Part shown: positions 26,399 through 36,049 of the stretch, one piece after another
Layout of the letters: each line of letters starts with the position of its first letter
Position numbering within the stretch: the stretch's first letter is position 1
Assembly: GCF_027594425.1 (NCBI RefSeq)
Contig: NZ_CP115159.1
Span: 3,185,001 to 3,249,000 of the forward strand
From: Zunongwangia sp. HGR-M22
GTDB lineage: Bacteria > Bacteroidota > Bacteroidia > Flavobacteriales > Flavobacteriaceae
DNA length: 64,000 bases
Direction: 5' to 3'
The notes under the pieces: model-generated
Seen by the model: only the letters and a program-made list of their open reading frames with translations
Databases searched by the model: none
What the model was told of the DNA's origin: nothing
Position numbers and translations under genes: made by a program

Positions 26399-27877
26399 TT
26401 AGTATCCAGGGTTTTGTTTTAGTAGACCTCCTGAAAGGCTTATCTGATCTTGAGGAATAGGGAAAACTTCATTTTTGCCAGCCTGGAAACCAAGCGGTCC
26501 AAAAACCTGTTGTCCTCTTCCTTGTCGAATTACATCAAAATATCGATCGAATTCCATACCAAATTCTAATCTTCTTTCTTTCCAAATAGTTTGTCTAAGT
26601 TCAGATTGAGAGGTGGTAGTAATTGCTGGTAACTCTACACGAGATCTTACTTCATTAAGACTGGCCAGGGCTGCACTTGAATTTCCTAACTCATTATTAG
26701 CTTCAGCATTCATAAGCAATACATCTGCATAACGAAGCAATATTAGATTTTTATCCAAGGCATTAGCTGCAAGTGGCCCAAAATACATCTTCTCACTATA
26801 GTAAGGATTAGGCGCATCTTCACTTACCACTGCAGAGATATTTGGATCACTGTCGTAAAGATCATTATCGTACATTTCTTCTCCACGGAAAATAATGGTT
26901 GCATCCTTACGAATATCATCTCCAGCAGCGTTATAAGCATCTACGAGACTTTGTGAAGGTACATCAAATCCCCATCCCCACTGGCCACGTACGCCGTGGT
27001 GTTCTGCAAGGTTATTAATTCCTAAATTTTCTGAAGAGCTTCCCTGAACTTCAAATATTGATTCAACAGTATTTTCATTCTGGATTCTCCATAGCTCTTC
27101 GTAATTAGGATGTAAAGCATACTGTCCTGAAGCAATCACTTCATTAGTAAGTTCCAAAACTTCTTCCCAGTTCCCTTGATACATTTGCACTTTGGCAAGT
27201 AAAGTTTTAGCTGTTCCTCTAGTAACTCTACCTGTTTGCGCAGGCGTTTGTGGTAAGTTTTCTGAAGCTTCAGTTAAATCTTCTACGATAAAATTGTAAA
27301 CATCTTCGCTACTGTCTCTTACAAGTAGCGCTTCCTGATCACTAGGATCTGTTTCTTCAGTAATAATTGGCACTCCCCCAAAAACTTTCACCAACGTAAA
27401 ATAATGGTATGCTCTAAAGAATTTGAATTCTGCCTGATATTCTGCTATAGTTGCTTCAGCCAGATTATTTGAAGGTTCATTTACAATATCAATCCCGGTA
27501 TTTGCAGTAGCAACACCACGATAATTTGCTCCCCATATTCCAGCTACAGAAACATCTGTAGGCTCGTGAGTAAAATTATCCAATTTAGCTTTATCTGCTC
27601 CTGTATCTCCTGGCGAACTTCCTTTATCTGCATCGTCTGATGCTATACTGAAGATACCAGAGAAAGAAAAAGAATGCTGACTATAATCTAACAAGTGAGA
27701 ATAAGAAGCAACCACTGCCTGCTCTACATTTTCTCCCTGAAAATACCCACTGCCTGTTGTGGCCTGGCCTTCAGGTTTTACATCTAAATAATCATCTGAA
27801 CAAGACATTGCCAGCAGTGCAGAAACCACTACTAAGGTTTTTGTCATTGTTTTATATTGAAGTCTTAAATTTTTCAT
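26399..27877 (-). CDS. susD: SusD/RagB-family glycan-binding lipoprotein
   Basis: SusD-like protein of about 492 residues. The lipobox LLAMSCSDDYLDV, followed by the acidic SDD typical of surface-exported Bacteroidetes lipoproteins, puts it on the outer face of the outer membrane. TPR-like segments (EYQAEFKFFRAYHYFTLVKVFGGVP) and the C-terminal signature IWKERRLEFGMEFDRYFDVIRQG are diagnostic. It forms the lid of the SusC channel and binds the glycan, here probably sophoro-oligosaccharides. The start is ambiguous: ATG at 27883, 27877 or 27847 all keep the signal; 27877 is chosen as a compromise. It lies about 14 bp after susC. Confidence 0.93.
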   Translation of the reverse strand: MKNLRLQYKTMTKTLVVVSALLAMSCSDDYLDVKPEGQATTGSGYFQGENVEQAVVASYSHLLDYSQHSFSFSGIFSIASDDADKGSSPGDTGADKAKLDNFTHEPTDVSVAGIWGANYRGVATANTGIDIVNEPSNNLAEATIAEYQAEFKFFRAYHYFTLVKVFGGVPIITEETDPSDQEALLVRDSSEDVYNFIVEDLTEASENLPQTPAQTGRVTRGTAKTLLAKVQMYQGNWEEVLELTNEVIASGQYALHPNYEELWRIQNENTVESIFEVQGSSSENLGINNLAEHHGVRGQWGWGFDVPSQSLVDAYNAAGDDIRKDATIIFRGEEMYDNDLYDSDPNISAVVSEDAPNPYYSEKMYFGPLAANALDKNLILLRYADVLLMNAEANNELGNSSAALASLNEVRSRVELPAITTTSQSELRQTIWKERRLEFGMEFDRYFDVIRQGRGQQVFGPLGFQAGKNEVFPIPQDQISLSGGLLKQNPGY

Positions 27878-27891
27878 TATCATACTATTTT

Positions 27892-30867
27892 TTAAAAGTC
27901 AATATTCAATCCTAAAAGAAATTTAGCTGTCGTTGGATATGCATCCAATTCTAAACCGCTATCAAGAATTCCCCTTGGTAATTCAGGATTAAATCCGCTA
28001 TACTTTGTGAACGTTAATGCATTTTGTGCTGTAGCATACACTCTTAAGCGAGAAAGTTGAATCGCTTCCAGAATATTGTCTGAGAAATTATAACCTACAG
28101 TGATGTTATTTACTCGAAGAAAATCGCCGTCTTCTAAGTAATAATCTGATGGAAGAGGCACTTCATTAAAAGCTGCCGGTCCTCCGTTAGCATTACCTCC
28201 AGTATATCTCTCTCCAAACAAATCTGAATCTATGTTCTCTCCACTAAATCTTTGTGCTCTTAAACCATTAAATACTTTGTTTCCTGAGTTTCCGAATAAA
28301 GAGGTAGAAAAGTCCACTTGCTTATATGTTACTCCCAAATTAATTCCGTAGTAAAAATCTGGCTGATAAGATCCCATGTATTGTCTATCGGTTTGCGTAA
28401 TAGAGCCATCGCCATTAGTATCTACATATCTAAAATCTCCAACTTTAGCTCCTGGTTGTGCGCTGTTATCGATTTCCGTTTGATTTTCAAAAACACCATC
28501 TGTTTTATATAACCAAAATGTACCAAGTTCATTACCTTCTACGGTTCTAGTAACGATCTGTCCATTTTCTAAATTTCCACTATCAATAAACGGAGTTGCA
28601 TTTGCTATCACCGGATTAATGTTAGTAAGCTCGTTCTCATTTTTAGTAATATTGAAACCAATATTATAGCTAAAATCTCCACTCTCTGAAACATCAGACC
28701 AGTTTAGAGCAAACTCGACACCTGTATTCTGGATGCTTCCAGCGTTGGTTACAAAACTATCATCACCTGAAGTTTGTGGCAAAGCCAATGGGAATAGTAT
28801 ATCATCGGTTTTTTTGTCGTAATACGTGAATTCACCACTCAATCTATTATCCAACAATCCAAACTCAATACCTAAGTCCAGTTCTGTAGTAGTTTCCCAA
28901 GTAAGATTCTCATCATACTGCTGAATTGAAGAACCTCCGATAGCTACACCACCTGGGAATGGATAAGCTGAAAAATCTATTAATTGAAGGAAGAGACCAG
29001 AATCGATACGATCATTACCAACCAATCCATAACTACCTCTTAATTTAAGATTACTAAGGAAGTTTTGATTGCTGAAAAATTCTTCGTTATCAATATTCCA
29101 GGCTACACCAAAAGATGGATAGTATTTTATACGCTGAGATTCTGCAAATTTTGAAGATCCTTCTCTACGAATTGTTGCATTAAAAACATATCGCTTATCA
29201 AAATTATAAAGTAAACGTGAGAAATAAGCAAGACGACTAGAGCGGTCACCCTCATTAGTTATCGTTTGCCCTTCTTGCTCACCTATACCTAAATACAATA
29301 AGTTATCTGAAGGTGGTACACCTCGACGCGCAGCTTCTAATTCCTCAGATGCTATTCTTTCTGAAGTTAATCCTAAAGTAAGATTAATGTCATGTTTACC
29401 GAATTTTTTATCGAAAGTTAAAAAGTTATCCCAGTTAAATCGCTCTTCATCATAATCACGAATTGTTAAAACCTGATTTTGATTATTAATTTGATTACCA
29501 CTTTCGTTAGCTACAATATATCTAGCACCATAACTTCTATTTTTCTCTCTAAGCACATTCACACCTAAGCTAGAACGATAGGTTAACCAATCAAAAATGT
29601 CAATTTCACCCCAAGCATTACCTAAAATTCGAACTTGTTCGTTAACATTCTTATTATTTTCAATATTTGCTACAGGATTACCAACATTATTCACGTTAGT
29701 ACTTCTATAGTTCCCATTTTCATCTCTTACAGGAATATGTGGTGATTGTTTATAAGCATTGGTGAAATTGGCAAATGAAGGATTAAACCCTCTTTGTCTC
29801 ACTAAACTTAAATTATGACCAATACGTATATTTTCACTTAGATGATAAGTATTGTTTAAGCGTACAGTTAAACGTTCATAATCGTTATCTTTTAATATTC
29901 CTTCTTCGTCCAAATAGTTGGCAGAAACGTAGTAATCTACATCTTCCTTACTTCCTGAAACAGAGATATTATAATTTTGATATAAACCTTCTCTAGTGAT
30001 CTGGTCCATCCAGTCTGTAGTTTGAAGGCCTCCAATTTCTGAGTCAGAAAATGCAGGTTCGTTGCCTCCACGAATTAAAGCTTCATTTGTATAACGCGCA
30101 TACTCCTGTGCATTAGCCATGTCTACTCCATTCACCAAAGTATTAATACCTGTAGTAGAAGAAAGAGAGATGTTCATTTTTCCCTTACCTGATTTAGTGG
30201 TGATTAAAACGACACCATTCGCACCTCTAGCACCATATATAGCAGTAGAAGAAGCATCCTTTAAGACATCAAAACTTTCAATATCTGAGTTTGCAATACC
30301 ACTTATATCCTGAGTAATAACTCCATCAACTACATAAAGCGGATCTGCACCACCAAGTACTGAAATTGCACCTCTAATTCTTACATTACCAACAGATCCC
30401 GGAGATCCGTCATTTACGACCTGTACACCAGGAAGTTTACCTTGCGCAGCCTGCAACGCAGACGTTGTAGGGGAATCATTAATTTCTTCGGCCTTAAGGT
30501 TTGAAATTGTTCCCGCTAAATCACGAGATTCAGCTTTTCCATACCCAATTACAACAACCTCGTTCAAAGCTGCAGCTTCTTCCTTAAGTTTAATACTATA
30601 TTGATTCTGGGAATCAACAGTAATATCAGTAGGTTGAAAACCTAAAAAGGTTACTCGAAAAGTATCACCTTCAACCACGTCTTCTAAAGAGAAATTACCA
30701 TCAAAATCGGTAACTGTAAAAATCTCTTTCCCTTGTACTTTTAATTGAGCACCAGGCAACGGCACATCAGCAGTATCTGTAACAGTACCGCTAATGGTCT
30801 TGGTTTCTTGTGCCATACCTATATAGGATAGAAGCATGACGAAAACAGTAATTAATTTGAATTTCAT
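27892..30867 (-). CDS. susC: SusC/RagA-family TonB-linked outer membrane transporter
   Basis: A 991-residue protein with signal peptide (MLLSYIGMAQ), an N-terminal carboxypeptidase-regulatory-like domain (ISGTVTDTADVPLPGAQLKVQG, about residues 24-95), a plug domain (VVIGYGKAESRDLAGTISNL, GVQVVNDGSPGSVGNVRIRG, DPLYVVDGV) and a 22-strand barrel ending FLLGLNIDF. It imports oligosaccharides with TonB energy together with SusD. It is the first gene after the regulator, with a 223-bp upstream region containing repeated TGTAGTA motifs and a promoter-like pair of elements. Confidence 0.95.
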   Translation of the reverse strand: MKFKLITVFVMLLSYIGMAQETKTISGTVTDTADVPLPGAQLKVQGKEIFTVTDFDGNFSLEDVVEGDTFRVTFLGFQPTDITVDSQNQYSIKLKEEAAALNEVVVIGYGKAESRDLAGTISNLKAEEINDSPTTSALQAAQGKLPGVQVVNDGSPGSVGNVRIRGAISVLGGADPLYVVDGVITQDISGIANSDIESFDVLKDASSTAIYGARGANGVVLITTKSGKGKMNISLSSTTGINTLVNGVDMANAQEYARYTNEALIRGGNEPAFSDSEIGGLQTTDWMDQITREGLYQNYNISVSGSKEDVDYYVSANYLDEEGILKDNDYERLTVRLNNTYHLSENIRIGHNLSLVRQRGFNPSFANFTNAYKQSPHIPVRDENGNYRSTNVNNVGNPVANIENNKNVNEQVRILGNAWGEIDIFDWLTYRSSLGVNVLREKNRSYGARYIVANESGNQINNQNQVLTIRDYDEERFNWDNFLTFDKKFGKHDINLTLGLTSERIASEELEAARRGVPPSDNLLYLGIGEQEGQTITNEGDRSSRLAYFSRLLYNFDKRYVFNATIRREGSSKFAESQRIKYYPSFGVAWNIDNEEFFSNQNFLSNLKLRGSYGLVGNDRIDSGLFLQLIDFSAYPFPGGVAIGGSSIQQYDENLTWETTTELDLGIEFGLLDNRLSGEFTYYDKKTDDILFPLALPQTSGDDSFVTNAGSIQNTGVEFALNWSDVSESGDFSYNIGFNITKNENELTNINPVIANATPFIDSGNLENGQIVTRTVEGNELGTFWLYKTDGVFENQTEIDNSAQPGAKVGDFRYVDTNGDGSITQTDRQYMGSYQPDFYYGINLGVTYKQVDFSTSLFGNSGNKVFNGLRAQRFSGENIDSDLFGERYTGGNANGGPAAFNEVPLPSDYYLEDGDFLRVNNITVGYNFSDNILEAIQLSRLRVYATAQNALTFTKYSGFNPELPRGILDSGLELDAYPTTAKFLLGLNIDF

Positions 30868-30894
30868 ACGGTTTAATGTTTACTTAATTTTGCC

Positions 30895-30927
30895 GAAATA
30901 TAGCTTTAGAAGCAAAAACAACGCAAA
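30895..30927 (-). promoter_or_regulatory. candidate susC promoter
   Basis: On the minus strand TTTG (30927-30924) is followed after 21 bases by TATATTTC (30902-30895), one base off the Bacteroidetes -7 consensus TAnnTTTG. Transcription would start about 20 bases before the susC ATG. The spacing is slightly longer than the usual 19. Confidence 0.4.
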
Positions 30928-30942
30928 CGATATAGTACACAT

Positions 30943-31053
30943 CTACTACATCAAGAGATTTATATTTTTAAAATTCTAAAAATCAGTACTATAAATATAT
31001 TTTGTAGTAAAATTCAAAGGGCAAAATACAGCGGTGATGTAGTGTTGTAGTAG
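30943..31053. promoter_or_regulatory. cluster of TGTAGTA motifs upstream of susC, candidate activator sites
   Basis: TGATGTAGTAG occurs on the minus strand at 30953-30943, and TGATGTAGTG followed by TTGTAGTAG on the plus strand at 31035-31053, with another TGTAGTA at 31003-31009. The minus-strand copy ends 16 bases upstream of the candidate -33 element, the position expected for an activator. The neighbouring LuxR-type regulator is the obvious candidate ligand (inference). Confidence 0.45.
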
Positions 31054-31090
31054 TAATAAATTAGAAAATTAAGCGTGAATTTTTAAAAAT

Positions 31091-33856
31091 TTAGAAATTT
31101 TTAATAAGATAGTTTGTTAGATTCTCGTTTTTATCCAAATCCATTTTCTTTCTTAAGCGATATCGATGTACTTCTACGCCCCTTACTGAAATTCCCATTA
31201 GTGGAGCAATTTCTTTTGAAGTGAGATTCATTTTTAGATAAGAGCATAATTTTAAATCCTTACTTGTTAAGGCTGGATAAACCTCTAGAATATCTTTAAA
31301 GAAATCTTCGTGTATTTCATTAAAATTGGTTTCAAAAACCTGCCACTCATCTTTGTTTTTTATCGCAGCATTAATTTTAGTCATAATGTTTTTTAAGCGA
31401 TATTCGTTCATTTTAGACTTATCCTTATTCAATTCACCCTGAATTTCCATAAGCACTTCATTCTTCTTAGCAGCGATCATGGTTGTATTCGCCAATTCTT
31501 TACGCTTCATGTCGATCTCATCCATCAAACGCTCTTTTTCCAAACGATTAATTCGTTCGTTATGCTCTTTTTCAAATTTCTGTTCTATAAGAATACGGTG
31601 CTTTTTTAAGCGTTTTCGATTGTACCAGTAGATTAGCGTTATTAAACACACAAAAAAGAGAAAATAAACTATCTTCATTATAGTTGATAAATACCATGGC
31701 GGAAGCACTCTAAAATTGAAAGTTTCAATCATATCCTCTTCACTGCTAATGGGTTGTAGTTGCAATTCGTATTCACCGGAAGATAAATTCTGAAATTCTA
31801 AATTGCCACTATCCAAGAGCCCGTTTACCGTATCGTTACCTATTAAACGGTATTGAATATTCTGAGAATCAGAAAGTGGATAACCTATATCAAAAGTTAA
31901 GAATTTAGCATCCTCGAAGGCAATATCGGGATGCTCAATTATATCATATTCTAATTTAACACCCTCGAGACCTGCTACATAAGGCTTCGCTATAAATACC
32001 TTTTTTTGCTCTTGTTGCAAACCTTTAATATTTAATTTTGCGAAACCATCTTTAAGAGTAACATAATATATGGAATCTGAAGTGGAGATAATATTCTCAT
32101 AATCCTTAACTAATCGATCTTCTAATCTATGGGAAGGCAAAATTAGGTTTTGGTTTTTAAGATCTGTATACACCAAATCATTATTCTTAGCATTTATGAA
32201 CCAATAATAACCATTCCGTTCTTCTAAAAGTCGATTTGAATTAAGGTGCTTCAATTCATCGAAAATTTCTAATTTATCTAAAAATGAATTATATCGATAC
32301 CATTTTGAATTAGAATAAACCGCAATTTGATTATTAATCTTATAAATTTCAGGATTAAAAAACTCCAGACTATCTGAACTTGGTAATGAATATACTTCAG
32401 TTGTTCCTTTTAAATCTTCGCTCAGGCTAATCCTATAAATTCCTTCGTAAGGGTGTGCCGCCCATAAAACCCGTTCATTTTCAAACACAATCTTTTTAAC
32501 CGGAAAATCCAGTTTTTCGAAGCGAGTGAAAGCGGTATCACTCAGCTTCGCTAAACCGGTATAAGTTCCTATCCAAAAATCTTTGTTAGGGGACAATTCA
32601 CTTTCAAAACTTCCCGTAGAATTATCTAAAGCAACAGCTCGGTCTTTATATATCTGAAAAGTCGCAGCATTACTATTACTTATAATCCTGTTTTTTGTTT
32701 TAGTTAGATTCCAAGAGTGACCTTCGGCACCCTTAAGTAATTTGAGACCTTCATCATCTAAATAATAGACACCCGTATTACTTGCAAGGAAAAAATGATC
32801 TTCTTCTTTAATCATATCATAAACAGTACCTAGTTCTCCATAACTATCTGTATAAAAGTTTATGGGAGATTCCACCTCTACCCTATCAATCCCATTATCA
32901 AGACCAAGCCACAAATTTCCATTGAAGACGTCCATAGAAAGAATGGTGTTGTTTTGCAAGCCGTTTGTTCTATCAAATGTTTGGATCTTGCCAGTATCAA
33001 TATTCCAAGTTAAAAAACCATTTTTTAAAGTTCCTACTACTAAAACATTACTTGACAAAGAACTAAGTTTATTAAGTTCAGCTCTACTAATAAAATCATT
33101 AACCTCAGGACTAATTAGTTCAAACTGATTGAGCTCTTCATCTAACTGATATAACCGATCTTTAGAGCCTACAATTAATTTCTTATTATGTACAATTATA
33201 TCTGCAATAGTATTTTTAATTATTTCTGAAGGTTCAAAATGAGTCAATTTATCATTCATACCTACTGTAAACAAACCATCCCTGCCCTTAGCGACAAACA
33301 ACCGATCTTTGAACAATATCATACTGGTAAAAACACCACTTTCAATCTTCACTATTTCTTCGCCGTTATATTTATATAATCCTGCGAAAGATCGAAAATA
33401 GATATTGCCATGATATTGTTTAATACCCCAAAATTCTTCATTACTAAGTTCTATGTCTTTAAAAAGATGTTTTAAAGAATGATAGACAAAAGTGCCTTTA
33501 GAGTTCCGTTTCCAATAGCCAAACTCTAAATATGACCCTGTATAAACTCTATCTTTATACGCAAAAACAGAGCGAATTATGGAACCACTTTCTAAATTGA
33601 AAATTTTCCATTTTAAACCATTAAAAACTAAAAGACCTTTGTTGTTCGCACTGTATATAATTCCGCGTTCATCTATTGATAAATCCCAATTTTGACTAGC
33701 CGCACTGTATTCGAATGAAGTATAATTTTGTATAGGTGGATTTAATTGCTGTGCAGTAGAAACTTTGGTGCTTAAAATACTGATCAACAATAAATTGAAA
33801 AACAATAGAAAGTTTATAAAAATTCTATTTGAGCAAGTAGGGTTAATGCATTTCAT
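31091..33856 (-). CDS. membrane-spanning beta-propeller sensor with LuxR-type HTH (glycan-locus regulator)
   Basis: A 921-residue one-component regulator. It has a signal peptide (LLFFNLLLISILSTKVSTAQQ), a periplasmic two-component-regulator-type propeller (about residues 40-620), a Y_Y_Y-like domain (GLDSGNLEFQNLSSGEYELQLQP), one membrane helix (MKIVYFLFFVCLITLIYW), a charged coiled coil (KFEKEHNERINRLEKERL) and a C-terminal LuxR-type HTH (LTSKEIAPLMGISVRGVEVHRYRLRKKM). There is no histidine kinase or receiver domain, so signal passes straight from the periplasmic sensor to DNA. It lies immediately upstream of susC on the same strand and most likely activates the locus when glucan fragments reach the periplasm. 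Confidence 0.9.
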   Translation of the reverse strand: MKCINPTCSNRIFINFLLFFNLLLISILSTKVSTAQQLNPPIQNYTSFEYSAASQNWDLSIDERGIIYSANNKGLLVFNGLKWKIFNLESGSIIRSVFAYKDRVYTGSYLEFGYWKRNSKGTFVYHSLKHLFKDIELSNEEFWGIKQYHGNIYFRSFAGLYKYNGEEIVKIESGVFTSMILFKDRLFVAKGRDGLFTVGMNDKLTHFEPSEIIKNTIADIIVHNKKLIVGSKDRLYQLDEELNQFELISPEVNDFISRAELNKLSSLSSNVLVVGTLKNGFLTWNIDTGKIQTFDRTNGLQNNTILSMDVFNGNLWLGLDNGIDRVEVESPINFYTDSYGELGTVYDMIKEEDHFFLASNTGVYYLDDEGLKLLKGAEGHSWNLTKTKNRIISNSNAATFQIYKDRAVALDNSTGSFESELSPNKDFWIGTYTGLAKLSDTAFTRFEKLDFPVKKIVFENERVLWAAHPYEGIYRISLSEDLKGTTEVYSLPSSDSLEFFNPEIYKINNQIAVYSNSKWYRYNSFLDKLEIFDELKHLNSNRLLEERNGYYWFINAKNNDLVYTDLKNQNLILPSHRLEDRLVKDYENIISTSDSIYYVTLKDGFAKLNIKGLQQEQKKVFIAKPYVAGLEGVKLEYDIIEHPDIAFEDAKFLTFDIGYPLSDSQNIQYRLIGNDTVNGLLDSGNLEFQNLSSGEYELQLQPISSEEDMIETFNFRVLPPWYLSTIMKIVYFLFFVCLITLIYWYNRKRLKKHRILIEQKFEKEHNERINRLEKERLMDEIDMKRKELANTTMIAAKKNEVLMEIQGELNKDKSKMNEYRLKNIMTKINAAIKNKDEWQVFETNFNEIHEDFFKDILEVYPALTSKDLKLCSYLKMNLTSKEIAPLMGISVRGVEVHRYRLRKKMDLDKNENLTNYLIKNF

Positions 33857-33936
33857 GTCTCAAAATTACAACAAAAATTGAATAAAATAAGCCAAAATCA
33901 CCTATCTAAATATTTAACATTGGAATATATCCTTAC

Positions 33937-33959
33937 AATAGGATTTATTCCTATTTTTG
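33937..33959 (+). promoter_or_regulatory. inverted repeat overlapping a -7-like element
   Basis: AATAGGA-TTTAT-TCCTATT (33937-33955) is a perfect 7-bp inverted repeat. It overlaps TATTTTTG (33952-33959), a perfect TAnnTTTG match, 13 bases before the ATG of the radical-SAM gene. No -33 element at normal spacing was found. A repressor operator at the promoter is a plausible reading. Confidence 0.35.
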
Positions 33960-33972
33960 AAAAAAGAAGAGT

Positions 33973-35244
33973 ATGAATTTCGAAAGAATAAATGAGAAGC
34001 TGGAAATTTTAGCTGATGCTGCTAAGTACGATGTCTCATGCTCTAGCAGCGGAAGTAATCGGAAAAATAAGAATAATGGCTTAGGAGATTCTTCTGGAAT
34101 GGGAATTTGCCATAGTTATACAGAGGATGGTCGATGTGTCTCTTTGCTTAAAATATTACTTACTAACCATTGTATTTTTGATTGTGCATATTGCGTTACT
34201 AGAAGAAGTAATGATATTAAACGAGCTGCTTTCAAGGTGCAGGAAGTGGTCGATTTAACAATCAACTTTTATAGACGAAATTATATAGAAGGGCTTTTTC
34301 TTAGTTCCGGCATTTTTAAAAGTCCAGATCATACTATGGAGCGCTTAATTAGAGTGGCTAAGAAATTAAGAGAAGAAGAAAATTTTAATGGCTATATTCA
34401 TCTAAAATCTATTCCCGGCGCTAGTGATGAGCTAATGTATGAAGCAGGTCTCTATGCCGATCGTTTAAGTGTAAATATTGAAGTACCTACAGTTTCGGGC
34501 TTAAAACTACTTGCTCCGGAAAAAAAGCATGAGGATTTCACCAAACCGATGGAGAAGGTCAAAAATGAAATTATTCAGTTTAAAGAAGACCGTAAGTTAA
34601 TACGAAGTACGCCTAAGTATGCGCCGGCGGGCCAAAGTACACAAATGATCGTTGGCGCAACGGGAGAAAGTGACCGCGATATCATGTACTCTGCTCATTA
34701 CTATTATAAAAAATACAATATGAAGAGAGTTTATTATTCAGGATATGTTCCTGTTGCAGTAGACCCCAGACTCCCTGCAATCACCTCTCAGGTGCCTATG
34801 CTACGCGAAAACAGATTATACCAAACCGATTGGCTTCTGCGTTTCTACGGTTTTGACGTAAGGGAATTATTAAACACAAATCATCCCAATTTAGATTTAG
34901 ATATAGACCCAAAATTAAGTTGGGCCCTTAGGAATCAGCACTTATTTCCAATCAATATTAATTCTGCCGACAAATCTATGTTAGCAAGAGTACCCGGTTT
35001 AGGAATGCGATCGGTTTTTAAAATTTTACAGGCTAGAAAATATCGAAAACTGAACTGGGAACATCTTAAAGCTATTGGTCTTGCACTAAATCGTGCAAAA
35101 TATTTTATTGTTTGTGATTCGCGATTATGGGAGAAAAAAGATCTAACTGCAGAGCAAATTAAATCTAAGATTATAAAAACAAGTTCGAGCAAGTTCAGAA
35201 AAGACTATTCTACGCAATTAAATTTATTCGATCATGCCTCATAA
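33973..35244 (+). CDS. putative DNA modification/repair radical SAM protein (TIGR03916 type)
   Basis: A 423-residue cytoplasmic protein. CIFDCAYC (Cys67, Cys71, Cys74) is the CxxxCxxC motif that binds the 4Fe-4S cluster of radical SAM enzymes. The C-terminus holds a helix-hairpin-helix-like DNA-binding segment (INSADKSMLARVPGLGMRSVFKIL, near residues 330-355). The overall build is that of the family annotated as putative DNA modification/repair radical SAM protein, always paired with the next gene; the reaction is unknown. The next gene overlaps by 11 bases, implying translational coupling. An inverted repeat lies at the promoter position. Confidence 0.87.
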   Translation: MNFERINEKLEILADAAKYDVSCSSSGSNRKNKNNGLGDSSGMGICHSYTEDGRCVSLLKILLTNHCIFDCAYCVTRRSNDIKRAAFKVQEVVDLTINFYRRNYIEGLFLSSGIFKSPDHTMERLIRVAKKLREEENFNGYIHLKSIPGASDELMYEAGLYADRLSVNIEVPTVSGLKLLAPEKKHEDFTKPMEKVKNEIIQFKEDRKLIRSTPKYAPAGQSTQMIVGATGESDRDIMYSAHYYYKKYNMKRVYYSGYVPVAVDPRLPAITSQVPMLRENRLYQTDWLLRFYGFDVRELLNTNHPNLDLDIDPKLSWALRNQHLFPININSADKSMLARVPGLGMRSVFKILQARKYRKLNWEHLKAIGLALNRAKYFIVCDSRLWEKKDLTAEQIKSKIIKTSSSKFRKDYSTQLNLFDHAS

Positions 35245-36001
35245 AATTCTTATTTATGATGGCACCTTTCAGGGGTTGCTCACATGTATATTCCAGATAT
35301 ATGAAGAAAAAATCGTGGATTTTAACATTCATCCTGAAGGAAACGAAAAACCCGACTTTTTCGCTGAGAAAGAACTTATATATACAGATACTGAAAAATC
35401 AAAAAGAGTACTGCAAAGTTTTCAATCGTACACATCTAAAAAAGCGGTAAATCGTATTTATAGATCTTTTCTTTCAGAAATTCCAGGAATTGAAATTGAT
35501 ATTGTCGCCTTTTTTCAGCATATTTTTAAACATAAAACTGATCTTTCCGATGATTTCTCCTATCCACCGATCTTAAAAATTGCGCAGATCGATCGAAAAG
35601 TAGGACGCGAAAAGCATAGAATGGAAGCTTTTATTAGATTCGAAATGCTAAAAGATGGAATATTTTTTGCAAAAATAGCCCCAGATTTTAACGTTTTACT
35701 CCTGATTTTAAAACATTTTAAGAACCGATATGCCGATCAAAAATGGATAATTTATGATGAAAAACGCAAATTCGGCCTTTATTATAATTTAAAAAAAGTA
35801 GAACCTATAAGCCTTAATTTTAACAATAATTCAAAAAATGAAGCCGATATTCTCCATAATGAAGAAATTAGCTTTCAAAAATTATGGAAATCATATTTCA
35901 CCTCAACCAATATAAAATCTCGAAAAAACTCTAAATTACACCTTCAACATATCCCTAAACGTTATTGGAAATATTTAACGGAAAAGACCACTGTCATGTA
36001 A
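35234..36001 (+). CDS. TIGR03915/DUF4130-type DNA metabolism partner protein
   Basis: A 255-residue cytoplasmic protein beginning MPHKILIYDGTFQGLLTCIFQIYE, which is diagnostic of the family that accompanies the radical SAM protein upstream. The DUF4130 part includes KVGREKHRMEAFIRFEMLKDG and the C-terminal LHLQHIPKRYWKYLTE. Similar domains occur fused to uracil-DNA-glycosylase-like proteins, which supports a role in DNA base repair or modification, but no activity is established. It starts inside the end of the previous gene (11-base overlap), so the two proteins are probably made together and work as a pair. Confidence 0.85.
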   Translation: MPHKILIYDGTFQGLLTCIFQIYEEKIVDFNIHPEGNEKPDFFAEKELIYTDTEKSKRVLQSFQSYTSKKAVNRIYRSFLSEIPGIEIDIVAFFQHIFKHKTDLSDDFSYPPILKIAQIDRKVGREKHRMEAFIRFEMLKDGIFFAKIAPDFNVLLLILKHFKNRYADQKWIIYDEKRKFGLYYNLKKVEPISLNFNNNSKNEADILHNEEISFQKLWKSYFTSTNIKSRKNSKLHLQHIPKRYWKYLTEKTTVM

Positions 36002-36049
36002 TAAAAAATAGTTTAAATTTGCTTGTTCAACTAATTAAACATTATAACG

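Noticed and set aside
33923-33959. Full promoter with -33 element for the radical-SAM gene
   Set aside because: The nearest TTG is 29 bases from the -7-like element, which is too far; only the -7 match and inverted repeat are reported.
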